Below are positions 47,108-61,721 of a DNA stretch of 64,000 nucleotides, piece after piece. The notes under the pieces were generated by a model. The model saw only the letters and a list, made by a program, of their open reading frames with translations. It was not told the DNA's origin and did not search any database. Each line of letters starts with the position of its first letter. Position 1 is the first letter of the stretch. The position numbers and the translations under genes are program-made. Origin of the DNA: Anas platyrhynchos (Eukaryota; Chordata; Aves; Anseriformes; Anatidae); contig NC_092589.1 of the NCBI RefSeq assembly GCF_047663525.1, forward strand, positions 60,383,501 through 60,447,500, given 5' to 3'.

Positions 47108-50100
47108 ACACAATTTTGTGAACCTTCACACAATCTAGACAGCCAAATTGCTAAGATACTTGATCACCTCTGAAGAATGCAGTCTCAGCAGCCCATCCAG
47201 TCTACAGCTTTGGTCCTTCTGTAAATCTGCCACTTTGTTGCATGATTTGCTGAAAAGCAATGTTGCCATAACTGCAAACAAGTTTATGTCTGTTCTTGCT
47301 TCCATTAAAGTCAGCCTGTCTCTCCTGTCTGTTGTGCTATTTGCTGCTTGTCAGCAATGCGTCGTAAGAAAGGAGGAAGAACAAACTATCAAAGTGATCA
47401 GATTTCTACTGTGAACGTGAGATGTAAGCCAGCTCCAACTGATGCACTTGCTGCCTTTATTGTTATTTGAAAAGTTTTCTTGCATCAACCAAGCAGGAAA
47501 CTCCCCAGGTATTTTCTTATGTCTTACTGTGATGCAGGGACCCAGCGGTATGATTCAATGGGACTGTAATTTCTCTCAGTAGGCAGATGGCAAGACAACG
47601 CACAAAGCATTATAATAGTCAGTGTGGGTGTTGCTGAGACATAATTTAAAGTTTACAGGCCATAAAGTCTAGGATTTTATAGAGAGGAACTACATTATGG
47701 ACACATGCTTTCAGTGTAGGCTCATCAAAATTACCAAAATGAAGATCATGGGTATTTCTGTGGCTGATCTGATTATGTGTCACCAGCCCAGCTTTGCCTA
47801 CATCTAGCTGTTTCTTCTTGTGGGAAGCCCTGTCAAGCTGAGTCCTCCAACATAAGTTTTCAAGGATTGAAACACATTCTATGAGGTAAGTTCAAATCAA
47901 ATGGATTTGAAGTTGTGCCCCTAAGCAACCTCTGTCAGCCCAAACATCACACAGGAGACTAAAAGTTTCATTTAATTCCAACTTTTAATTCCAATTTTAA
48001 TAGGGCTCCACAGAAAACATACATGTGGGGCTGGAGGTGGTCACCTAAATCGAGGCAGGAAATACATTTTAGGTGCTGAGGGTATCCTACCTGGCCTCCA
48101 GCTGCTACTGTAAAAGAGACCAGGTCTCTCTATGACAAGTGTTGTACCGACCTGTTCTTGCAGATCTCCTGCATACCGAAGGGCATGTCTAATACCTATA
48201 AATGCCTAGACTTAGGCAACCTCAACCTTCCTCATTCAGCTAGTCAGTTGAATTACAGTTGAAGATCCAGTGCCTGTGGTGTCAGTTCAGACACCCAGCG
48301 CATACATGGACAGTTGTTGTCCTCATGCCAATTCCTACAGGACAAGAAGCTGCAGCACCGAGATAATGACGCACTGACAGATGCCATTGGCAGCAATCTG
48401 AGACAGGAAGCAGAAGTCTCAGAGGCAAAGTTCCTTTTTCTGGTTGCTGACAACAGAGATGGCAACACCAGTTGGTGGAGTTGCACAGTTGGTGGGAGAC
48501 TTCTGCTGCATGACAAGATCTCCATCCCTTCAAGGGATAATGTGAGCATTTAAACATCAGCCCAACATTTATAGGATGTTATGGGCACTTACCAGCATCT
48601 CAGCACTGATTGTCACTGAATAGCAGGCTATAGACATGGGGCTGTATAGGAACTGCTGAGGGCCACCTTTGAAGCACTGCCTTTAATATCTCACCTGTTC
48701 CCTAGCTGCATAGTGTTATTAGCAAAACACATGCTACACCTCAGTGAAGGGCTTGAGAGCTTGGCATGGACAGCATACATTGCACAGCACAAAGTCAGGC
48801 AGTGGTGACAGGAAGAATGGGGTAGGTCTTAAATATGCAGAGAAGCGTGAAATCATTTCTTCTCCAAAGAGTCTACAATTTGGATAGAAGCATAAATATA
48901 GCTATGGTACAATACAAAATTGAAGTGCCTCTACTCTCTCAGATCCTGATGGAAGATGTTACAGGAGAAAAAAAAAAAAAATCTAGACTACTGGGAGTTC
49001 AGCAATAGCTTATGTCTAGCACAACAGATTTAAAGACTAATATGTTCTCTTGTGCTCATGAGCAATGTGAGTTCTTAACTGAGGTACAGTGAATTGCACA
49101 CCTGAAGCCCACACCCTTGTTCTGATAAACTGAAGACTACAGTCACCAATGCAGTCAAAATATCTGCAGCTCCTGCATCAGTGTGTAGGTGTTGACACTT
49201 AGCTGACTTCATACTAGCTAGTTTGAGCTACAGCTAGCAGAGTAGCTGTGAAAAATGCCTAAAAAGCTGAGTATTGCAACCCATACAGGGCTCCTTATTT
49301 TCACAGACACCTTGCTAGAGGTACCTCAGACACCTTGAATACAGGTCCAGATGCTGCCATGGGATGGCATGGCCACAGTTAGTGTACAGCTCTGTTCGTA
49401 TGGTGAGGAGTAATGTACTGCAGAGCAGGCACATCCTGACCCTGTTCCTGAGATCTGTGTACCTGCTGCTGCTGTCCCACTGTGGCTGCAGTACCACCCA
49501 GCTTCACAGATGATCAGTTCTCATGACTTTGGCCCGGGAAATTCTTCTCCTTCCCTGCACAAACTGTCCCAGTTATGCATGGAGATTTCTGCCTACTTGA
49601 AGCAGCCATGGTAGGCCAGTGTGGAAGCCAGGATACCGAACTTAAAAGCTTAATGATCTATCCATTATGCTAAATCCTATGCAGCAGCACTAATTCCTCC
49701 TCTTCAATCATCCTTTTCCCAAGAGCTCAGGACAATACCAGAGACATGGAAGGCTAGCTGATTTATTGCTTTCATGCAAAAGGTCAGATGAAGGAAGACC
49801 AGTCAGTGGAGTCTGTTGCCCTATAAGCTTAGTATCTGGCTCCTCGTTGGTTAGTTTGCCTTCACAGTATTCTTTGACACTGAGAAATTACTACAAAAAT
49901 AACACAGAGACGTTCAGTAAATTGTATTTCAGTCAGCTGTTTTTCCCCCAGTCAGATGAGAAAGTAGGTTTATTACTTTCCAGCATCACATATTCACTCT
50001 TAAATGAAAACTAAGACCTTTTAAGACTTACCATATCAACTACACCTATACCACATCTTGTTGGGGAAATTGTCAGCTTTATCACAGAAATAACCCTACA

Positions 50101-51869
50101 GTAAGATAGTAGCCAAGATTTCTGTTATTGAGCCTGAATACTTGGTGTAAACAGAAACAAGTAGTAAACATTTTTGCTTTCAAATAAGCAGGCATATGTC
50201 TCACTTTTCAGCTCAAAATTACAATTTAGGACTATGGACAACAAGTACATCACTACACATGCACCAGCACAAAAATGTGCTTGTATACAGCATATTTGCC
50301 TGTGTATATACAAACATACATATGTGTAACATAGATATGTATTAATTATATATAAGCATGTATATTCTCTGCAAGCTGAGAGTCACAAAAGACCTGAAGT
50401 CATCACTTCTGAGCTTCTCTCTGTAAGAGAGTTACCTTCTGACAGCAAGATAAATGAAGGGGCAGCTGTGTTCATTCTCTAGCGCTCATGCTTGTTTAGT
50501 ATCCTGATTAATGATGAGTGCTATACTTAGTCTAATTTATCTCTTGCAAGCCTTTATATGCTGTTCAGAACCCAATGTAAAGTTTATGTGCAGATGCACC
50601 CACACAATAAAACGATTCCATATTGAAAATGACCATAGTTTAATTTCCAAGTGAGTCCCCGAGGACCTCATTGCTAGGGGGGCAGTATCTCTGCCTGCCT
50701 TGACTTTAAGCTCACGCTGCAGGTTCATTGGCAGTCCACAGGAGAGTTAAAACACTGCAGTAAAAGAGACACAACAAGAATAGTGAGAAAACTATGACAT
50801 CCAGTTGCCACTTAGGTACATTTTATTGTTCATTTGGACATCCAGAAAGAGAGGGAAAGAAGTGGGGGTACCGATAGAGAAAAAAAATAAAAATAAAAAT
50901 TCTAAATGCCAATCTTCAGAAGACATATCTGAACAAGGCAAGAGACTTTAACCTTTATTCAAAGACTCCTTTTGGCTAGGAAAGTGATACCATCTAAGAA
51001 AAAAGCACGTGTAAGAAATGTCGCATCTTGAGCCTTCAATAGAAAAAGCAGATGATGGAGTCCTGTTATGTCCTTATAAACGATTTTTAAATACATTTCC
51101 TCTTTCAACTGAAAAAATATTTTGCAGGATGACAGTAATGGATAAAATGGTGTAATGGGGGATTACCAGAAGAAATTTAAACACTTTTCCATGAACCAGT
51201 TTATTGCAAACCTTTGCACTGAGAAAGAATCTTGTGAGCAAACTCTGCATGAAGTGAGCACCAAAACGTTGCAGAAGCTTAGAAAACTTATGTGGTGAGA
51301 GTGTGGGCTGTTTTGTGATTAAGCCAAATGCACACAGGCAGATGTGATCTCAACAACGTTCACTGATTTTCATCAAGTCCAGCAGATATCAGGAATATCT
51401 CCTAAACTGATGTACAAACTCTTAAAAGCAAGAGGCTTAGTCACAAAGGATCCTCTTCATGGAAAAGTAAAAATGAAATAAACAAATGAAAGTTCTTTAC
51501 ACAGTAACAACAGAGAAAAGAAGCCAAATCCATTCTCTATGTTTTAGTAATCTTTGATTTTGATGAGATGAGTGTTGCCATCTGTTTGGCAGGACATCAC
51601 TGATAGCTTCAAAGGGCTTGCACATCTTTATCAATTGGCCAACTGGACATTAAGTTTGAGACTAATCCTATTCAAAGTTGCATTTTCAACTTTCTGTATT
51701 TCCTCTTTGCTTAGTATTTCACTTTAAATATAAGCTGACGCCTTTTGAGTACAACTTCCCCAAATAATACAACTCTAGGACAATGAATACGGATATTCTT
51801 CTATTCAGATTTTAATTAGAGCTAGTAAAATATGCAGACACAAATCAAATTTAGGCAATGTTTGAACAA

Positions 51870-51990
51870 CACTCTCAGGCATATTGTCTGATTTTTGGGT
51901 GGTCCTGTGTGGAGCCAGAAGTAGGCTCTATGATTCTTGTGGGTCGCTTCCAGCTCAGGGTATTCTATGATTATACAGTTCTATGAGATT
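51870..51990 (+). mobile_element. CR1 LINE 3' end
   Basis: CTATGATTCTTGTGGGTCGC and then TTCCAGCTCAGGGTATTCTA, followed by TGATTATACAGTTCTATGAG, is the sense CR1 3' terminus with degenerate octamer tail units. It is strongly 5' truncated. Confidence 0.8.
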
Positions 51991-54190
51991 TGTCTTTAAA
52001 CTCTGAGATTTAGTGGCAAATTTAGCACTTATTTTTCTAGAGCTAATCTGCTCTGACATGTTTTATAGGACATAGATTCTGATATATGTAATGCAGAAGT
52101 TGTAGTTTCCACTAGAAAGTGGATTGTTGACGTTTTAAAAATCAGAGTTAATGAAATTTACAATGACTCAAGTCTTTATCCTGTCAAGCATTTCTGTGAC
52201 CATATCATTTTTTTAACCATTATATGAAAATAAAATAATAGTAATGTGATTCTGTGATTCTGTAATGCTTGTTCCCTTCAGATGTTAACAGTCTGAGTTA
52301 CAGCGAATGCTTTCAAAACTATACCATTATGGTTTCTTCACAGGTTATTCAGTTTTTTCAGTTTTCTTCTGCAACAAGACACTTGTAAAAACTTGATTTC
52401 ACGGGTTAACAGTCTGATACTGGAATTAAGCAGAGAACACAAAATTAGCAGAAAAGTGATTCAGAGGCTATGCAATTTGCTAATTTTCTGAACAACTATA
52501 ATGGAATCAAAAATTCTGTTTAGATTATTATTATTATTACTATAAATGCAAATGTCCTCTAGACTCCAAAAAACAAGGTTCATATGACTCATGTTCCGTG
52601 ATGCACAACACTTAATTTCTAATTAGTGGTCTCATTAACTCTTGCTGTGTTTAACTTCTTCATATGCATATAACCATTGCATTGCTGCCTCTGTGAGCTT
52701 TAAAATCACACTCCAGTTTCATGGGTCTCAAGGGACTTGCTTGCACCGTAGTAACAATTATTGCATGCAGTGGCAGTAGAATACAGATTATTAATTAATC
52801 CTATTTATCCTGACTTGCACAGGAGCACGGGATTTATGAAGCTGTCTGGTTGCATCCCTCCCTTTGCTGACAGGTGACACCCAAGTGCATGTTTCTTACC
52901 TGATATTATTGGGAAGGTGTGCTCAGGAGGAGCCCAACAAAGTGTGTTCAAAGCATGCCAAACCTGGGAGGCAGGACCATGCTGAGGCAGGACCTTGGAT
53001 CTAACTATCAACCAGTATTTCTGATTCTGCCAGACTCTGTGCTGAGTTGAGTTAAATGTGCAACTGGTGGCAATAACCACCTTTACCACCAGAACCTAGA
53101 GTGATGGCATCCACTTAAGAAGTGGATTAAATCCCTTTACCCACCCCAATGAGTCCCACCCTCCTCAGTGTCCAGCAGCCCTGAACATTGCAGGGTCAAA
53201 ACTCTCCCCCCTCTCCCAATTCTCAGGCACCCTCAAGCTTTTACCACAAATCAGCAGACACAAAGTAAGATGCTGTGCTGCATGGCACCTCCCGTACCGA
53301 ACAGCACCCAGCTACCATTTAATGCCATCAACCGTATTGCAGGTGCTGGCAGCAACTCGAAGCAGCTGATGGGAAGTGCCACATCACATCAGCCATGCGT
53401 GCTCCTGCTCCTCTTGGAACTGTGTTTTGCCACCTTTAGGACAAAACCCTGCCTTCAGGCACCTCTCCAGTGTTCTTCCTTCACAAAACTGCTGTGGTGA
53501 CACTGTTACCTCTCACATATGTGCCATCTCTTTCAGGAGTTCAATGCAAGAGGTCTTCCATTATTTACAAGGAACTAAGCCTTCTCTATTCATGTGGTGA
53601 CTGTTTCAACCACCACTTATGATTTATTAAGCACTTGCAATGCTCTTCTCTTTCTTTGTTGCACTATCATAACACATCAGTATCACTCTGAATGGGATGG
53701 TTTCCACTCTGCTCCCAAGGGGATGCAAAGGATCAAAATAACATCTGTATTACGGCAATCCCCACAGCGATGCACTTTAAGAACAATTCTGGATGTGCCA
53801 TGCCTACCTACGTGACAGCCGTTCATCTACACATATGCAGTGATCTGCGTGCAGTGGCTCCAGACTTACCCTGTGAGTGTTGAAGAGCCTTGACAATGTA
53901 AACTGCACAAATTCAGGCTTCTTAGATTCTTAAAATATGTCTGATTCTGGGCGCCATCATTAGTAATTATACGTGGCTTTCTAGCTGCCTGAGCAAGGTT
54001 TCTAATTACAACAAAGTGAATTGGAGACCTCTGTTTTAGGAAGACACATTAAAAAGGTGTCTTCCTAATATGGACACTTGAACAAATGGTTGAAAATCAG
54101 CTTTTTTAAATCTCAGACATGTTGGACATTTAAATATAGTGGTACTTCAAACAACCAGCCTCAAAAATCCTGCAGCTGCTCCAAACTTTT

Positions 54191-54228
54191 GTGAACATAC
54201 GATAAGCATGTGAACATACAATAAGCAT
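54191..54228 (+). repeat. Tandem duplication, 19-base unit, two copies
   Basis: GTGAACATACGATAAGCAT is followed directly by GTGAACATACAATAAGCAT, one difference in 19. Confidence 0.9.
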
Positions 54229-54946
54229 ACATGGCCATGTCTGACCTAAACCAGCTACAATTACATAATTCTTCTACTTCTCAGACCAGGGTTGATACAT
54301 ATAGCTATCAAATGATACAGCTGAGAGGTCTGTCTGCAGTTTTAGGCCAGATGCCAGAATATGGGAGCAGGTTATACTCTGAGGATCCAGGCAAGAACAC
54401 ATTTCCCTCCTGTTTCAGGTGTTTTCTAGATTCATTTCTGTTCCACAGGGCTGTATCTTAAGGTTGTAATTATCTCTGCTAAGCAAGTTAAGAAGTCTGT
54501 TTTGCAGGACAGGCACATTTATTAGCTTACCATGATCCTGGTCTTCTGAAGGTTCATGAGAGACCTCCTAAGAGGCATACCAGACCCTTGCTGCAGGATC
54601 TAGTAGGATTTCTCTTGCCTGGAACACAGCTATGGGTTTGGGCTCGTGAGCTGAGAACTGCAAGAAAGTTTCACCATAACATTTAATTAAACAATAAATT
54701 AATAAAGAAAAGGGGAAGAAAGAAAATAAATGTCTTGAGTAGCTCAGTGAGACTGATACATACAAATGATTTAATGAATCCTGATTTACAAACCACACTG
54801 CAAGAGACAGCAGAGCAATATGCAGTTCATGTTCAATCCATTCAGGCTGCTCTGCACCCAAGGACTAAGTGGGTGCAACCTTCCAATATTCTGGGGGTTG
54901 CTTTCCGAGGACAAGATAAATCAGGTCACTTCAGGATGGATGTCAG

Positions 54947-54984
54947 TTGCTTTCCTCTTGCAGGAAATTGCTTTCCTCTAGCAG
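54947..54984 (+). repeat. Short direct repeat, 17-base unit
   Basis: TTGCTTTCCTCTTGCAG (54947-54963) recurs as TTGCTTTCCTCTAGCAG (54968-54984) after four bases. Each copy resembles a splice acceptor, but no coding exon follows. Confidence 0.85.
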
Positions 54985-57900
54985 TGTCTTCACTCGAGAG
55001 GCATAGTTCATATTGCACATTGCTGGCCCGAACATTTCTCAGAGCCTCCGTGATGTGCTGGGTCCAGCTCAGTCAGGGACAGTGCTGTTATGATTAATAC
55101 TTCTCCATCTAGGTTAAAATTTTCTGCCTCGGTGAACTCACATTGGCTCTGATTTTACAAAACAGAACGGGTGCTCTTGGCTGTGGTCAGTGCTTTGGCC
55201 TCCTGTTTAGACTATGCAAATCAGGATTTGTAAATACACTCTTCAAAATAGCTCTGCAGCTGTGACTTTGGAGGATGGAAGAATGATTTTCACTTCCTTT
55301 TTGCAGTGGTTTAACTTTACGGGTCTGGGTGATATCAGCAGAAGGAGTCAAATTAAGACTGAATGCCATATCCTCCTACACATAGCACCTGATGTAATCT
55401 GATGGTGAATCATAACTGATCTTCTCAGTTGAATTAGAGCCAGGGAACAACTCTGGTAAAGGTATTAACTAACAAGTGTAGTCACTGGAAGGCTTACCAT
55501 TCTTACCTGGTCTATTAGTCTGTACAATAAGCAGTTCATTTTTATGGGGGTTATTGGCAGCATTCAGTAGTATGAGGCATTTTTCTGGTAAATGACCATT
55601 TATTTGGGGATCTCCATGTTGATGAAATCTGCAGCAGTGTGTGTGCATAGCTATCTCTGCACTGACCTGACACAGTCATGAGAGCCTCTTGAGGAATACT
55701 TGCTTCAATTTAGCCATGGCATGGAGGAGAGGGAGGTCAGCTGCACGTCAGACCTTCTCATCCGACTACCACTACAGCTGCTGTGAAAGGGAACAGGAGT
55801 GAACAAGGAGGTAGATCTCCATTTCTACCCTTTTCAACATCCACACCTGTGCTGGATCTTGGATATCAGAAATTTTTCCTCAGTTAAGTTTACATTTAAT
55901 AACAACAGCTCGTAAGAGCCAAGAGGAAAACATTTGCAAAAGATCTAGAGTTTAATGATACTCAGGGTTTAGGATGTGTACAAATCTTACTCACTTGAGG
56001 CTGTGCTTTATGGAGTGCTCTGTAAGGGTGTATTTCTAAGTAAGCTGTGCATAACAATGACTTTGATTGACGCTGATTTGTTTTGCTTATGAGTTTAAGA
56101 ATATTTGTTTTCTTTAGTCAGTTAACGTACAAAGAGCAAAGGAAGATGCAGTAAGCAGTTTTTAAACTGTTTCAGTTCACTGTGAGCAATAGCAGACCTT
56201 TCTGAGATTTGTCTCCTTCCGAAGGTCTGGAGTACTTTTAAAAGAAATCTGTTGCTGTCTTACCCAAGTTCTTAGTGAAATACAAACACCCAATCTTTTT
56301 CCTCAGCCTATGACTGAAAATTAATGTGCTCCTTTTTGTATACCTCAGAAACTGTGAGGTTCATCTCCTTTATAGTAAATGACAAAAATATCTTAGGAAA
56401 CAGGATGATGAAGAACCTCATTCACAAGAGGTACTTTATGGGAGAAGATGAGTAACTGTTGCTAAACTGAAACGAATAGCACATGAGGAATAACCCATAA
56501 AGTCTGTCTGGAGGAACTTGAGTCATCAATCAAAACTCTCTTCACTAATACTCAGAAGAAATTTATTTTGCTCTCTTCAGCTTTCTATCTGAGTGCTCTG
56601 ACAGATTCACACATCAGGGAAAGAAAAATGCTATTTAACTTATTGCCGCCTGAGCATATATATTTTTTATAGTCAAAATGTGACTGCATTTCATAATCAG
56701 TCAGGAAGCACCACAAATACATGACTTTTGTTTGTATTTCCCTTTGGACACTTTCTTGTTACCGTTTTGATTAACAGCATGGCAGGTAGCAAAGCTGACA
56801 GCTGGGCAGTCTTTCCATTGACCCCAGCACTATCAGAAGCACTTATCTGCAAAGCAACAAATATCAGGATCTAGCAGAAGATACACTTTCCAATCTATTT
56901 TCTTCTGAGCTGAACAGCAAGACCATTGCCTCTCAATTGCACCAGCAAAACCTAATAACCTGAATGGCTTAAGATCCTGGTTCAAAGTCTATTTTCAGGG
57001 ACAGGAAAGAGGAGAAAATGCAAATTTGTTACAGTTAAGTGTCTGTAGTGACAGAATACAAAAGGCGGTATCGCCACTGGTGGACGATGACAGCCACCCT
57101 AGCTCAGGACTGCAAGGTGGCTGGCATTCAGGATATACAAGGTGCACAGGTGTGCTCCTACAGCAAGCACAAGGCACAAACAACGCCTTTCTCGGTTCAA
57201 CATTTGGATTTCGAAACATAAATCTGATAGCATCTTTCAACTTTGTTCAAGCTTTTATTTCTTCAAGTTCCACTGAAGAATACTAGGCTGCTACTGTCCT
57301 AATGAATGAACGCAAAGGCAAAACTTTTCTGAAATGTTTTCTGAGTTTGTCTTTTCAATGTATAATTTTAAAAGTAGCCAGGGAAGCTTCCCTGCACGAT
57401 TAATTAAAACCATTTAAATATTTCCATAGAAAGATCACATTTGCAAAGTTGGGTTGGATTGTTGCCAGACCTCTGAACTTTCTGGTTCCTTCCTTTTTCT
57501 CTTGTTGTCCAGACATTTGGCAATGTCTGATGCTATCTGCATTGAAATAAGCCTTTTATTTATACTCCCAAGTTAAACTATTTACAAAACAAAGCATAGG
57601 CTCTCGTTTTCTGAGGCAATCTCTCTGTTTTTTGGTAGGAGGAAAGGTATCTGAAAAGTTGTTGTCGTCACTGGTTAGCACGCACTGATCCAGTGGGGAT
57701 GTCAGAGCTCTAAACTAAAATCAAGTTCGTATTTTGTCCAAACAGGTTTTTTTTATTGTTTGCAAAATGTAAGCGTGATGTGTACTGGTATCTATGCAGT
57801 CCATCTACCTCACTTTTTGTCCATAAACACACCCAATAGTAGTCACCACCCAAGTGTAGTCAATATATCAGCATCATCTGGCACAAACACAGGGCCAGAT

Positions 57901-58159
57901 ACTGCATGCCCCACTCAGGCAAATTTCCAATATCAACAAGCAGCTTACACAGAGAAAGGATTAAAGATAGCCTTAAAGCCAAAAGCTGTGTGTATACATG
58001 CATACATGTGTGTTGTTCCATAAAATAAACATATTTCTTGGAAACAACAACAGTACTTTGAATGAGATAGATTGCTGAACAGTACAACTACAACTTGATT
58101 TCAGCCAAATCTCAAGGAATCAGGGAAAGATAAAAGGATTTAAAAAAAAAAAAAAAAGA

Positions 58160-58212
58160 CTGTCAAACTCAGCATCTCCTCAAAAGAACTCTGTCAAGCT
58201 CAGCATCTCCTC
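58160..58212 (+). repeat. Short direct repeat, 22-base unit
   Basis: CTGTCAAACTCAGCATCTCC plus TC (58160-58181) recurs with one change at 58191-58212, a period of 31 bases. It follows a run of about 16 A. Confidence 0.85.
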
Positions 58213-61200
58213 CCTTCTGCTGGGCTTTTGGGGCTAATGAGGTCAGGTGAAAAAGGAAAGAAACACCCCTAGCCTGCCAGCAAGTCCTTTGGGAATCAGA
58301 CTGCTCCATAATTGCCATCACATGGCATCTTATAGGGAAAGACCACAATCTCCTTCCCAAACTTGTTTGACAAAGGCAGGAACCAACCCTGATACCATCT
58401 CATAGCCCCGACAGCTAAAAATGAGTGAAAATCAACACATCTAGGGTTGAAGGCTTTTTGCACAGGTACATAATATTAATTAGACTTCTGACTTTTTCCG
58501 CAGTATGAAAATCTTCACTTCTTGAACTATTGTTTTACAATAAGGAGCAAGTTACTCAACCAACTCAGTCTTTTAGTCACTATAAATAGAAGTTAAATTC
58601 TGCTCTTAACCATGCCCTTGCACAATCAGTCTGGAGTAAATCTGCAGAAGTTAAAGGCTAATCCAAATTTGCTGTGACTGTACTACTAATATTATTTAGG
58701 CTCTTCTGTTATTTATGTGTTACATATATCATCTGTTTTAGAAAAATAAATGAGAGAAAAAGGATAAAAATTGAAACAAGTCTTATTATGTGTTTGGAAC
58801 CGAAGTATTATCAAAATTTTGCACAAACATAGCAGTATTGTACTTATAGGAAAGCATAATAAAAATACAATAATAAAAGATCCTTAAAAAGGGAAATGTA
58901 AATATTCAAAAGTGGAGGTAACTAGACCCTTCCTTTTATTCTGCTCTTAAAAGAGCTGAAATAGAAAGGAAATGAAGCAACCCATTTCTGAGAAAGACAG
59001 CTGTTTTGCACCTTTCCAGTAACTTCAGTGCAGCTCACAGAAGAAGAAATTTGCTCCGGTTACCCTAGTGCCCTCCTGCACTACCACCCAGCCTGCATCC
59101 CAGAGCACTGTCAGGGCAAGCACAGCCCAGGCTGCCTCATGAAGGCACTGTGAGCTGCCTCATGCCTGCTGGACCCCCGTGGGTTTGGGCACCACTGGAT
59201 GCTAAATAGCTAAAAGCTGAGGGCCCAAACACCCATGGTAGCTTCTACTGTGAAGAGGACTGCATCATCCTCCTGCACCATCACGCAATCCAAAGTCCCT
59301 GCCCTGATGTTACAAAACCCTCAGCTGGACTGGTTCCGACTATCGGAACGATTCTCTCCTGGGCCTCAGTGCCTGCTTTAACAGCTGCTTTTCATTAAAA
59401 AAAATGAACCCACACCCATACCGCCACCGACCAGCAGAGATGGCATTAAGGGCTGCTGGCTCCTACCTGTGGGCCCACAGGAGGGAACACCAACAACAAA
59501 CATCCCGCCACATGCAGAGCCCGATCCTTCAACCTGCTTTTCTTTCATCACTTCTTCCCACAGACAAGTCTATAATGTATTAATGACTTGGGAAGAAAAA
59601 AAATAAAGTATTGCTTCCAACTTCCTTGTTACTTTATTTAACTGCATATGATATCCTTGCTTTAATATCACCTTCCTCTGCACTGAGCTTTGCTTCTTCA
59701 GACTTTGGCCCTCTTTTAAGCATTTCTGGGCTCTTTTGTTTTTGTCCTTCCACCTCCTCCTTGGAGCCACTGGTGTTGCTCAACCGGGAGCTGTTGTATC
59801 GTTATCATCATCTAACTCTTCAGTTCTCGTGCAAATAACATTGAAAGCAAAGAGCCATGGCCGTGGGTGGCAGAGGCAGCCAGGGGTGATAGCAGAGCCA
59901 AACTCTGCTTTAGACAAAGCCAAACTCTGCCAGAAAGCAAAGTTATACAAAACGTATCATCTTTTTCCTTCAAGCAAAGAAAATAGAAAAAGAGACAGTG
60001 AAACTGAAGGGCTAGTTTCAGTCTTTGTAATATTGACAAACTTTAACCACTTGTGATAAAGTTTCCAGGCTAGAAGCCAGGCTGGAGCCTTCCTCAGGCT
60101 TTAAGCCAAGTCAGCTGGGACATTTCCAAGAACAAGAGTAAGGGAAAAAACGTCAGAAGGCCTCCTCCCCCCACTTCTGCTTTAAATGCCAACAATTTTC
60201 ATCGGTAATAATTCAAGAAATTTCAATGGAATGTGGACAAATTTCCAGTTAGAAAAAGCAGTGTGGGCTTTCATCGAAGCACCTCTTCTTGTGCTCTGAA
60301 ATACTTGACCAAAATTCACCAACAGGGCATTGTCCGTTTGGTACCTGAATTTTCTATCACTACCATATGTGCATTTAAGTCCAAGAGCAAGCGGGGTCAC
60401 TGGCTTTGTGACTTTGGTTTTGAACTTTGAAACACTGTCTGTGTTTTGTCTGTGGAACCAGCACTGAGGTTAGAAACCTCATTTTTCTTATGTCGCACCC
60501 ACAGAGAGGGCCCCTGGACCTGGACAAGGGCAATGAGCCCTTGGCCCAAGGGCATCTCATTTCTAACGCAGATGGCACAATGGAGAGACCCACAGGAGTC
60601 GCCAGGAGGTGACATGGAACCACTGAGAGATAATTGGGACTGGAAACCAGTGCAGACATCATGGGAATGGCAACTGGAGGGAGAGGTCCACCGGGAGCTC
60701 CGCTGTGGTAACAGACACCATATACTTACCGTATGTACTTCTCAGTTTCTGATCTTCTTCTGCAAATCAGCTGCCCAGCAAACACACTGTTCTCAGCTGT
60801 GGCTGTGAACCAGCACCAGCACCCGGACATTTGTCCACACTGGGGCCCTGAAATGCACAAAACTCATGAGTCTGATTACTGCCTGGCTCTCCACTCTGTA
60901 CGAACAGCAAGTCTGCTCCCACAAAAACAAGCAAGACATTCATTTCCAGGCACAGTCCCTGTTTTTAGTAGCCAGTGTTACTCACACTGACCGTCTGGTC
61001 AAAGTGGCTGGGTACGGAGCAGCTGGGAGTCACAGCCCCACGAAAGAGCTGACTCCAAGGCTGCTCACAAGTCCTGCAGATCTTCCTGCTGCCTGCCAGA
61101 TCTTCCCTGCACGCAGAAAAGCCAGAGGGGGAAAGGGCCGGGATGAAAGGATGGAGAAACCACAAAGCAGGGCTGGGGGCGGGCGGGAAGGGGACAGAAG

Positions 61201-61574
61201 CACAGGAGGGCAGCGGGTGGGGAGCTGACAGGGGTCTGTCTGAGGGCAGGGCAAGGAGCCGTGCCACGGCACCTCCAGCTGCCCCAAGGCCCCCTCCCGC
61301 TGCCGGGGCACCCCGGGGGCTCCGAGGTGGGAAGGCGCCTCCGCAGCCCCACCGGGCTCAGGTGGAGGAGGCCGGGAGGGGGGTATCTCAATACCGCCGG
61401 GGATGGGCACTCCGCAGCCTCCTCGGGCAGCACCCTCAGCGTCCCAAGGAAGTTTGTGTCCAGCTCCAGCCCCCCGAAGGACACAGTATGGCACCAAACA
61501 GCACCGCGCCCCCGCGGAGCTGCGCGCCCCCGCGCCCGGCGGCTCCTCCCCTGCCCTCCGCGTCCCGCCCGGCG

Positions 61575-61665
61575 GCTGCTCCTGCCCCTGCCCCTGCCCT
61601 GCCCCTGCCCTGATCCTGCCCTGATCCTGCCCCCGCTCTGCCCCTGCTCCTGCCCCTGCTCTGCT
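61575..61665 (+). repeat. C-rich (CCTGCC)n tract upstream of IL20RA
   Basis: Irregular CCTGCC/CCCTGCC and CCTGATCCTGCC units, about 90 bases, lie 60-150 bases before the start codon. The minus strand is correspondingly G-rich, in runs of two to four G. Confidence 0.8.
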
Positions 61666-61710
61666 GCGGCCGCCAGCAGCGCGGCGGCGCCGGGCGCCCC
61701 GGTGCGGGCG

Positions 61711-61716
61711 ATGTGA
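61711..61716 (+). promoter_or_regulatory. IL20RA: Start-stop element (ATG TGA) just before the IL20RA start codon
   Basis: ATG is followed at once by TGA, five bases before the main ATG at 61722. If it lies inside the 5' UTR, as its distance suggests, it is a minimal upstream open frame that would lower or tune initiation at the main start. The sequence before it (GCGGGCG) gives G at -3. The transcription start is not known from sequence. Confidence 0.5.
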
Positions 61717-61721
61717 CCCCC

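Larger units (their letters stand above)
46991..61079. other. Intergenic between IL22RA2 and IL20RA, part 2
   Basis: No recognisable exon, RNA gene or intact mobile element. It holds a (GTTT)n run, a CR1 3' end near 51.9 kb, an AT/TG-rich stretch near 50.28-50.37 kb, and short imperfect duplications near 54.2, 54.95 and 58.16 kb. All open frames are under about 125 codons and resemble no family I know. Confidence 0.6.
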
